The notes under the pieces: model-generated
Database searches by the model: none
The model's input: the letters and a program-made list of their open reading frames with translations, nothing else
Told to the model about the DNA's origin: nothing
Position numbers and translations under genes: made by a program
Shown here: positions 55,849 through 64,000 of the stretch, piece after piece
Numbering within the stretch: the first letter of the stretch is position 1
Layout of the letters: each line of letters opens with the position of its first letter
Assembly (NCBI RefSeq): GCF_037176765.1
Contig: NC_090022.1
Coordinates: forward strand, 229,521,117-229,585,116
Direction: 5' to 3'
DNA: 64,000 bases
Origin: Anolis sagrei
Lineage: Eukaryota > Chordata > Lepidosauria > Squamata > Anolidae

Positions 55849-55949
55849 TCTCCTGTGAAGGCAGCCACATTTTACAAAGTCTAAAAACGTGGTAAACACA
55901 CGCCAAGTGATTACTTTCACAAGGACACTGTGGATATTGTCCTGATACT

Positions 55950-56098
55950 TTAAATATTAAAGCTTTCCCCACAGCCACAGGTTCCTTTGATATTTGGATT
56001 ATTGAAAACGAATTCACTGGTCAGCTTGTCTTCTATATAATCCATTTCAGTTCCTAGAAGGGTGAGCTGCGCTTTCTTTTCAATAAACACTTTAACAC
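55950..56098 (-). CDS. ISCA1: ISCA1 last exon: A-type Fe-S carrier C-terminus
   Basis: ISCA1 is a mitochondrial A-type iron-sulfur carrier that works with ISCA2 and IBA57 to make [4Fe-4S] clusters. The exon (acceptor ttttactgaag, phase 1) encodes VKVFIEKKAQLTLLGTEMDY, IEDKLTSEFVFNNPNIKG and TCGCGESFNI, nearly identical to the human C-terminus. Both C-terminal cluster-binding cysteines of the CGC motif are present and the stop is at the family position. The next exon in transcript order lies at 58.1 kb, across an intron holding two LINE pieces. Confidence 0.98.
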
Positions 56099-56344
56099 CT
56101 TCAGTAAAAAGAAGAAGAAAAAACAGAATGAGATTTTGGTTTTTAATAGATGCAAATTTTATTCGCATAATGTCAAACATAGTTGGGTTCTAATTCCCAT
56201 CTATCATGCTGATAACATCTTGCAAGATTGACACTCCCCATCTCCCCACTACTTTTATGAGATCTCTTTTCAAAAGAATTAATTAGCTTCAGGCCCTATT
56301 TAATTTAGTTTTATGGAACCACTGTATGGATTCCATATTCCTCG

Positions 56345-56348
56345 GCAA

Positions 56349-56389
<41 letters not shown>

Positions 56390-56640
56390 TAAAACTTTAT
56401 TTGTACCCCGCTACCATCTCCCCAAGGGACTCGGTGCAGCTTACATGAGGCCAAGCCCACAGCACATCAATAAACAAAGGCAATAACAAATAATCAATAC
56501 AAGCAGTTAAAATAAAATAAAATAAAACTCAAAACAAAAAATACACAATAAGCAATAAACAATAACAATAATAACATACAGCATTTAAAAAACCTATGGC
56601 CGGGCCAAATGTAATATTTAAAATTTTAAATGCTGGACAT
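56345..56640 (-). mobile_element. LINE 3' end (L2-like), reverse
   Basis: Starts with (aat)n at left, then ataaaactttatttgtaccc cgctaccatctccccaaggg, the reverse of the 24.2 kb tail. In ISCA1 intron 3. Confidence 0.75.
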
Positions 56641-56934
56641 GAACAAGGAGGTAAACTAGAACAGGGTTTTCAGAGAAAGATGAGAGCGCGCATAATTTAT
56701 AACTCAGAAAAGTGGACTATGTAGTCATAGTCTGGACCTGCTGGTTTATATTAGCTGTGTAATTTTCCAATTTTTGCAAGATAGTTTAATAAAAAAATGT
56801 ATTTTTCAGCATAAGAACTATGATCTTAAACTTGAAGCACTTGGATATGCTCCTTCTATAATATGGGACTTGCTTCCAAATGAGCACCCTCAATTATTGA
56901 GTCTTTAGCAACTGGTTACCAGTTAATTTTTAAT

Positions 56935-57912
56935 TAAATCCAGACAAGACAGAGGTACTCCTGGTCAGTCACAAGGCCGAACAGGGTATAGGGTTACAGC
57001 CTGTGCTGGATGGGGTCGCACTCCCCTTGAAGGCGCAGGTTCGCAGCTTGGGTGTGATCCTGGATTCATCGTTGAGCCTGGATCCCCAGGTTTCAGCGGT
57101 GACCAGGGGAGCATTTGCACAGCTCAGGCTCGTGCGCCAGCTGCGCCCGTACCTCGGGAAGTCTGACTTGGCCACGGTAGTACACGCTCTGGTCACATCC
57201 CGCCTTGACTACTGCAACACTCTCTACGTGGGGCTGCCCTTGAAGACGGCCCGGAAGCTCCAGCTAGTCCAGCGCGCGGCAGCCATGTTACTAACAGGAG
57301 CGGGACGCAGGGAGCACACAACCCCCTTGTTGTTCCAGCTCCATTGGCTGCCGATCTGCTACCGGGCCCAATTCAAGGTGCTGGTGCTGGCTTACAAAGC
57401 CCTAAACAGTTCCGGCCCAAAATACCTGTCTGACCGCATCTCGGCCTATGAGCCCACGAGGACTTTGAGATCGTCTGGGGAGGCCCTTCTCTCGATCCCG
57501 TCTGCCTCACAGGCACGCCTGGCGAGGACGAGGGATAGGGCCTTCTCAGTGGTGGCCCCCCGGCTATGGAACACCCTCCCTGTAGACATCAGACAGGCGC
57601 CCTCCCTTATGACATTCCGCAAGAGACTAAAGACGTGGTTGTTTGAGAAGGCGTTTGACTAAGGTGCTACAACAATTGGCAATGATGATTGGAACGGAAT
57701 ATGGAAAACGAGATTGGATTGTGATTCTATGATGAGACGTTGCGAATGATTTAGTGTAATTGTAGTATTAATAGTGATGTTGTTGTTGCTGTTTGTGTAA
57801 TTGCTTTATTGTAAATTGTTTTTTATATGTTGTACACCGCCGTGAGTTGCCCTAGGGCTGAGAACGGCGGTCTACAAGTGCAGTAATAAATAAATAAATA
57901 AATAAATAAATA
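56935..57912 (+). mobile_element. LINE ORF2 3' end with 219-residue open frame
   Basis: Encodes QVRSLGVILDSSLSLDPQVS … VHALVTSRLDYCNTLYVGLP … FQLHWLPICYRAQFKVLVLA … LWNTLPVDIRQAPSLMTFRK, a typical CR1/L2-group LINE C-terminus, GC-rich against its surroundings and followed by tgtacaccgccgtgagttgc and an (aaat)n tail at 57,886-57,912. Uninterrupted and probably young. Antisense to ISCA1, in its intron 3. Confidence 0.92.
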
Positions 57913-58099
57913 CCAAACAACTAAACATTATGTTTATCTGAAGAGAAAGTCAGTTTGCTCTGCTTTACAGACTCTTATTAAATTTAAGAATATGCTTCCG
58001 CACTCATTAAAAAGAACTATGATGAAAGTTAACAGCAATAGTTCAAATAAGCAATATAAACATAATTTCAGAGCCTCAATTGTTCAAAATCAGACTTAC

Positions 58100-58205
58100 C
58101 ATCCTGTTCTACTTCTTCATCAGAGTCCCCTTTTGATTTTGTATATTCTAGTGTGTATGAAAGTCCATTACAGCCTCTTGTTCGGACGCCAACTTTAACT
58201 CCTAC
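58100..58205 (-). CDS. ISCA1: ISCA1 internal exon with first cluster cysteine
   Basis: This 106-nt exon (acceptor cttccatttcag, donor GATG|gtaagt) reads VGVKVGVRTRGCNGLSYTLE then YTKSKGDSDEEVEQDG. It matches human VGVKVGVRTRGCNGLSYTLE exactly, including the conserved first cysteine in RGCNGLSY. It ends in phase 1, and the glycine codon completes in the last exon. An inverted repeat-family pair (58,255-58,475) lies in the intron just upstream. Confidence 0.98.
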
Positions 58206-58254
58206 CTGAAATGGAAGTTTTAATATTGAGTTCTTTTTCTTACAAAGATAACTA

Positions 58255-58475
58255 ATAACTGTATTGTCAAAGGCTTTCATGGCCAGAATCACTGGGTTGC
58301 TGTGAGTTTTCTGGGCTGTATGGCCATGTTCCAGAAGCATTTTCTCCTGATGTTTTTTCCTGCATCTATGGCAGGCATCCTCAGAGATCTGCCATAGATG
58401 CAGGCGAAACATCAGGAGAGAATGCTTCTGGAACATGGCCATACAGCCCAGAAAACTCACAGCAACCCAATAACG
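58255..58475. repeat. Inverted pair of the hammerhead-like repeat family
   Basis: Reverse arm (tgtcaaaggctttcatggcc … ggcaggcatcctcagaga) meets forward arm (tctgccatagatgcaggcga aacatcaggagagaatgc) nearly head to head, in ISCA1 intron 2. Confidence 0.88.
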
Positions 58476-58479
58476 AATA

Positions 58480-59305
58480 ACTGCCAATCACCCTAAATTT
58501 AATTCAGTGGTTCTTCTTCACTATTCCAGATGAACAACAACTATCAAAATCCCATACTACTATCTTATGCTGGATGGGAGTCATGAGCATGTAGGCCATC
58601 ATAAAGTCAAAGGCTTCCCCATATCGACTAATGTCTTCAAAGAAACCTACAGTTTCAACATTATCTAGCCTCAGGATTTATAGAAAAGTAAATCTATAGC
58701 TTTATAGACACTTATTAGTGAAAGTGCCACCAATTGCAGTGACACCTTTTCTAAGCAGATGTGCAGCATCACTAAAATCTCACTCATCTTACTGGCATTA
58801 AGCGTAAGAAATGTTTGGAAGACTGGGGCCATTACTTCCAACAATGTAAACAGACATCAAAATGTGAGAGATAGAAAAGACGCAAGGTCCAGAAAACTAT
58901 ACTATTAACATCTGCACTATAGAATTGGCTTTTATTAAAAGAAAACAGCATTGAATTATAGTGCTAAATTGAGTGGTTTGTCACTCAAGAGGTTCAAAAA
59001 ACGTAATTTCATTAAATTTTATGAGGCATATAATAAAATTGCTGAGGGGAAAAAACCCACATCAGTTTGAAAATATATGAATTTCCACATTATTGAAAAT
59101 GTAGTTGGTATATTAACATTTTCAATATTTAAAAGGATGTCACATCCACTTGTCAATGTGGAATAACAACTCTGTTTTATGAAGGAATATAATAATCACA
59201 TCTCATATAGATTCACAGGGCTGCTGCAGCACTGCATCAATCAATGGAACACTGAAAACAATTATCAAATAAATGAAGAATATTAGAAATACCCTCCACA
59301 TTTAC
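58480..59305. other. ISCA1: ISCA1 intron 2, nothing recognised
   Basis: No exon or clear repeat. Confidence 0.45.
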
Positions 59306-59309
59306 TTAC

Positions 59310-59363
59310 ATGATCAGGTTTGTCTTTAAGTAGTTGTTTTATCTTATTCACAGCAGATGGGGT
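59310..59363 (-). CDS. ISCA1: ISCA1 exon TPSAVNKIKQLLKDKPDH
   Basis: This 54-nt phase 0-0 exon (acceptor atatctttcag, donor CAT|gtaagt) encodes TPSAVNKIKQLLKDKPDH; human has TPSAVNKIKQLLKDKPEH. The exon with the start codon and mitochondrial targeting peptide (human MSASLVRATVRAVSKRKLQP…) was not found in the remaining 4.6 kb, so it should lie beyond 64,000. Confidence 0.97.
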
Positions 59364-59364
59364 C

Positions 59365-62015
59365 TGAAAGATATTTTCAACATTAATAATTTTGTACTGG
59401 ATGAATATCAACTACATCCTATCATGCCAAATCCTATTTTATATTTTCATTAAGAATGCACAAATGAACAGAACATACAGATAATTTGACTTCTTGTGCT
59501 TTTAAATTGTGTCCCAAACAATGCAAATGTCTCCAAGACTAAGTGAGAAATGGGTTCAGCAGAAATACTTTAAAAATCAACCCAATTTATTTATTAATGG
59601 CTCAGTTTTCAAACCCTGGTCCAATTCCACATTCAGCTGTCATACAGCCAATGGCTTCAAATGCTATCTCTTTATCCCCACCTTAAATGAACCTGTTTTT
59701 TCCCCAATGTCCCCTCCATTTTAAAATTGTAATCAAGCATTTAAAATTGTATTCTTAGCAATGATGAACTTTGCAACTGATTATCAGCTTCCAATTAGTA
59801 ATGTCAGTGATGGTCATAAATCAATGTGACTTTTAGACATATATTTCCAAGGGGGGGGGGGGAGAGGACCAAGACACTGTAATTCAGCACTAAATTATTG
59901 AGAAAAGCACAGCCAATTCACAGCTGTCCAGTTTCATAAAAGTATAAGAAAACCCTTTGATCCCTTTAAATATACTAAAGAAACAAACTTTTGCAGAGAA
60001 ATTTCCATTGATGCCAAGGAATCTCTTATGGTTTAACCTTTTAAAGTCATCCAAATGGGTAGCAATTTCTACATCTTGCAGTTATAAATTTTAGTTTAAC
60101 TAGTTGTTGTGTAAATAGGACTGCACATCTTTTTTATCTGCAGGTGACCAGTTCCAGTAAAATAAAAGAGAAAATCTCTTCCACTTTCTCCACATTATAC
60201 ATTTATACACTTCTTCAGTGTCTCCCTATATTCGCCTTCTGCATAAGAACCCCCCCCCCTCAAATTTTAATTTTCTCTCGCAGGGCAGCTATTCTATCTA
60301 CTAATCATATTTGTCGATTTTTGCATATTTTGTAACATTTTTTATGTGGGGCAAAGGCCAAAATAATGTAAAGCTCTACTAATGCTTTGTTGAGCTTAAA
60401 AATACTCAAAAGAAATGCATTAAAAACTGTAGAATTGCACCATGGGATCCAGTCCAGATGTGTTATCTATCCATTCCTTCTTTCCTCTCTGTGTGCATGC
60501 TGTGATACCCAGTTTCAGATAACTTAGAGGTGGAAATTGTGCAGCTCTTCACAATTTGAGTGGCTTTTAGAAAGGACTACGTGAAGTAGTCCAAGCCAGC
60601 ATAGCCAAAGTAAAAGAATACTTGAAGTTGCAATTTTGCAACATTTGAAAGTCTACACAACTCCAGTGCCTGTTACTTAGAGAGAAGACAGTACAAATCT
60701 ACTCCCGCGAAGAATAAATTTGCTGTCCCTTCCTTATTGCAATTATTTTCATGCTGTTGTGGCTTTTTGTTGACCAAGATTATATAGGACAAATGGTAGT
60801 GCTGGAATAATTACGACTGCGATCATTTTGCTGTTTTATTTATATGCCACATTTCTCCAGAACTGAGACTCAAGGCCACTTACAAAAATGATAACAGATA
60901 CAGAAAAAACATACAGATAAAAACATAGAAAACATACACTGTTAAATAAACCGTGCATAGAATTAAAAGCAATGTAATATTTATTACTTAAAAAGACAAG
61001 AAATAAAGCCAGTACAGCACAGTATTAAAAATCCCTTCCTAACAGATGTTTCCTTAAAGTCTTTGAGAGAAGTGGGGATGAAATGTTGGAGGTGCAGTGC
61101 ATGTGTTTGGGCTTTTAAAAAATCACTCCCCCCAAAACCAACCCCTCAAACAACTACAACTTCATTAGCATCATGAGCTCCTCCTCTGTAACATTCATGA
61201 TTGTGGAGCCATGTTCTTCTATCTGCAAGTGATATTAAATCTAATGAAGAGAGAATGGTGCCGTTACACTCCTCTTCGCATGTTGTCATCTTGCATTCAA
61301 TGAGACTTAGGAAAGATTGCTTACTTTATGCATGTGCATTGTATGGAACTTTTGGAAAGGTGGCCAATAAAGCTATGCTAACAGAATAATAATGCACAAA
61401 CTACACCATCATTCCGAACCTTGTGCTGGGCAGAATTTAAAAAACAGTCAAGAAAATGTGTAAGAGAAAGCTTTCTGTTGCTGTATTTTCCCACAAAAAA
61501 TTAACACTCCTCATTTTTGCAGTTCATCAGAGAGTAACTTAATTAACAATATCAGTGAAATCTTATTTCTTTAAAGTTGTGATTGATTATTTCTTCCAGA
61601 TAGCTATAACTCTCAATTCAAGTTCTGTCCACATATTAAATCAATATATGCACAGAAAGGAGAAAGAAGAAAACAGATAGGAAAAAAGGGATAGAAAAAC
61701 AAAGAGACAGATGCATTTGTGTTGGCCTTACTCTCCATTCTTTGTACTTTTCGAGTGAATAAGTGAAGTATATTTGTATTTGAAATATTTTAGATCCTTT
61801 TAAGGGCAAATAACCGACCTCATTGGTTTTATATATAAGACATATTGCTATACAATATAATTTCAACATAACACAATCATAAATGTTATTATCTTGTTCT
61901 CCTATATAATTGCAGATAACAAAATGCATAGTGACCAAGCTAATACAACTAGTTATGCTCCATTTCAACGCTTTAAGTCAGTAACAGTTTATGCACTGTG
62001 ATTATTCCACAAAAA
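59365..62015. other. ISCA1: ISCA1 intron 1 (inferred)
   Basis: Searched on the minus strand for a short exon encoding a mitochondrial presequence; none seen. Contains poly(G) at 59,852-59,862 and a LINE-like relic at 60,810-61,100 (gctgttttatttatatgcca catttctcc). Confidence 0.5.
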
Positions 62016-62021
62016 TAAAAT

Positions 62022-63434
62022 TTATTCGGGTTCTTTAATGTGCATTTTTTCATGTTTGGCAAGGTTTCCTTTCTGACTAAAAGTTTTTCCACATTCCATG
62101 CACATAAATGGTCTTTCTCCAGTGTGGGTTCTCTCATGTATCATAAGGTTTCCCTTCTGAATGTAGCTTTTCCCACATTGGGAACACTTGTATGGCTTCT
62201 CTCCAGTGTGAACTCTTTCATGATTCTTAAAATTCCCTTTATGATCAAAAACCTTCCCACACTCGGCGCATTCATATGCTTTCTTTCCTGTATTAAATCT
62301 CCCACGTACTCCGAGGCCTGAGCGCCAAGCGAAATGGCTTCCAGAGAGGTGAATCCTTTGGTATGCTCTTGGTCCCCTCTGATCAAATCTCCATTTCATG
62401 CTGGGTAGAGCTCCCTCCATCCTTTTCTCAAGGTTAGCTACATGCTCATTTTCTGATCCCTGATAGCTCCCACACCTTATTCTTCCCTCATAACTCTGCA
62501 AAACACTGCTTGCTCTCAATGTGTCTCTTGATTCCATTTGATCTGGATTCCCCGGCTGAAGACTGTTTTCCTTGTTCTCAAGGACCTGTTTCACGCCCAA
62601 TGAGCTCCCTTCACCAACTTGCTCCTCCTTGCACAGGTTCCTTTTCCAGGCATCTGGGGACTGAACATGGCCTGTCTCAGAGGGCTCCACATCTGCCACC
62701 AACCCCAAAGCCTGCGACACTGGGAGCTGCTCAACGAGCCCCATGGCATCCTTCTGCTTAGCCAGGAAATCTTCAGCCAGAAGGACAGCCTGGGCACAGG
62801 TCTCTGGGCCATGCTCCCTGACCCAGTTCTGCATCTCCTGAGGGAGGACAGTCAGGAACTGCTCCAGGATCAGCACCTCTAGAATCTGCTCCTTAGTGTG
62901 CTGCTCCACTTTCAGCCACTGATTGCAAAGTTCCCGGAGCTGGCTATAGACACCTCTAGGCCCCTCTGTTTCCTGGTAGCGGAATTGCCTGAAGTGCTGG
63001 CGCTGCCTCTCCCTGGCATTGGACTCCCCTTGCAAGATTGCTGCCTTCACTTTCCTGTAGTCTCCCCTGTCTTGGGCACTGAGGCTGCTGAAGGCCTCTT
63101 CAGCCTCTCCACTGAGGGCTGGCAGGAGAAGGGGAACCCATTTGTCCAGAGGCCACCGACAGGCCGATGCAACTTGCTCGAAGGAGGCCAGAAAACCTTT
63201 AGCGTCATCCCATGGTGGTGTGGGCTCCTCAGGCATTTGCACACGCTCCCATTCTGAATGAGGGCCTTGCAGCGTCCTCAGGAACTCCTGCCATTGGGCT
63301 TCCCAGCGTTCCTGTAGCCCCTCTTCTGGTTCACGTTTCACCTGCCGTGGAGATGCCACAGTTGTAATTCTTCCAGTCCCTTTTACAATTGCGGCTTTTG
63401 CTCCCTTCAATGTCCCATGCTCAGATCTGTACAT
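62022..63434 (-). CDS. SCAN domain and three C2H2 zinc fingers, intronless ORF
   Basis: A 470-residue ORF. Residues about 70-140 ([20 protein letters not shown]… to [11 protein letters not shown]) look like the capsid N-terminal-like extension seen in reptile SCAN proteins. Residues about 145-228 are a SCAN dimerisation domain ([60 protein letters not shown]). A low-complexity linker follows, then three intact C2H2 fingers at about 388-410, 416-438 and 444-466, joined by TGEKPYK and TGERPFM linkers. SCAN proteins dimerise and act as nuclear transcription regulators; that role is inferred from the family. SCAN and fingers usually sit on separate exons, but here one uninterrupted frame covers both, so this may be a retrocopy or an intron-loss gene. 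The start at 63,434 is the first ATG after an upstream stop; a spliced start (tttgcatgtacag acceptor) is also possible. AATAAA overlaps the stop codon at 62,021-62,026. Confidence 0.85.
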   Translation of the reverse strand: MYRSEHGTLKGAKAAIVKGTGRITTVASPRQVKREPEEGLQERWEAQWQEFLRTLQGPHSEWERVQMPEEPTPPWDDAKGFLASFEQVASACRWPLDKWVPLLLPALSGEAEEAFSSLSAQDRGDYRKVKAAILQGESNARERQRQHFRQFRYQETEGPRGVYSQLRELCNQWLKVEQHTKEQILEVLILEQFLTVLPQEMQNWVREHGPETCAQAVLLAEDFLAKQKDAMGLVEQLPVSQALGLVADVEPSETGHVQSPDAWKRNLCKEEQVGEGSSLGVKQVLENKENSLQPGNPDQMESRDTLRASSVLQSYEGRIRCGSYQGSENEHVANLEKRMEGALPSMKWRFDQRGPRAYQRIHLSGSHFAWRSGLGVRGRFNTGKKAYECAECGKVFDHKGNFKNHERVHTGEKPYKCSQCGKSYIQKGNLMIHERTHTGERPFMCMECGKTFSQKGNLAKHEKMHIKEPE

Positions 63435-64000
63435 GCAAAGGGTCTATATGCACAACTGAGAATTCTAGTGAAACCAGGATTCTCAACTGCACAAATAACT
63501 TTACCCATATCGAACCTGTTCTAACCTTTCACTGACCCACATGGAGGCTGGAGAAGGGCCAGTGGATATGATCCCATTCTCCAACCATACACTGATTTAA
63601 CACTTGAAAAGCACATATAACTTTTAAAAAATCTACTTATGTAGTGCACAACATTTGAGACAAGCTAAAACATATACTAACGATTTCCAGTGCATATATA
63701 TGCTCACTTAAAATGTAAACAATGTAAGAAACATACATATTACGGACATATTGTGCATTAGAAAGTTCATAAATACTATATAAAATAATTTCCAAATAAA
63801 ACTTCTAGCAGATGTGAATTACACTGTGCGTAGTTAGGGATTTTTTTTTTCATCAGTTCTGGCAATCAGAAAAAAAGAATATAATATGGAAGGATTAACA
63901 AATAAAGCAAACACATTTAATCAGTTCCCATACTATTTAGAGCATTGGGAATGACGTTGGTTAGAATTCCCTCAACTTCATCTTCGAAGCCCCCCATTCA
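63435..64000. other. 5' flank of the SCAN-ZNF ORF
   Basis: AT-rich, no CpG island, no recognised exon. Confidence 0.4.

Overview
This window is squamate reptile DNA, very probably from an Anolis lizard. The AT-rich background is packed with Sauria SINEs, Anolis SINE2-type elements, CR1, BovB and other LINEs, hAT MITEs (one SPIN-like), Tigger/mariner MITEs and microsatellites. I saw no recognisable retroviral or Polinton coding region. No database search was possible; family names rest on recalled sequence.

Four host genes are supported, all on the minus strand. (1) GOLM1, coding exons between 14,399 and 4,289, a CpG island at about 23,460-23,740 that fits its promoter and non-coding exon 1, and the 3' half lying off the left edge. 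(2) An unrecognised gene at 47,576-43,877 whose three exons join in frame into a 305-residue basic protein. (3) ISCA1, exons 2-4 at 59,363-55,950, with exon 1 not found and presumably off the right edge. (4) An uninterrupted SCAN plus three-C2H2-finger ORF at 63,434-62,022, probably inside ISCA1 intron 1. GOLM1 followed by ISCA1 in the same orientation matches the human 9q21 order (GOLM1, C9orf153, ISCA1).

Layout: 1-23.5 kb is GOLM1 introns with dense repeats. At 22.9-26.9 kb the GOLM1 promoter sits between a perfect 69-bp inverted repeat and a roughly ten-copy array of a ~245-bp simple-sequence unit. The 27-43 kb stretch is a repeat-rich intergenic region (hAT, CR1, BovB and LINE fragments). 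The unknown gene follows, with a multiply nested transposon stack in its first intron. Then come a MITE cluster, a ~1-kb purine tract and a CpG-enriched inverted repeat at 52.7-53.1 kb. ISCA1 and the SCAN zinc-finger gene fill the right end.

The genes do not form an operon-like unit. GOLM1 encodes a Golgi type II membrane protein, ISCA1 a mitochondrial Fe-S assembly factor, and the SCAN-ZNF a probable nuclear DNA-binding protein. The points most worth a second look are the candidate 30-nt GOLM1 microexon, the unrecognised 305-residue protein, a repeat family with a hammerhead-ribozyme-like core, and the nested and module-sharing hAT elements.
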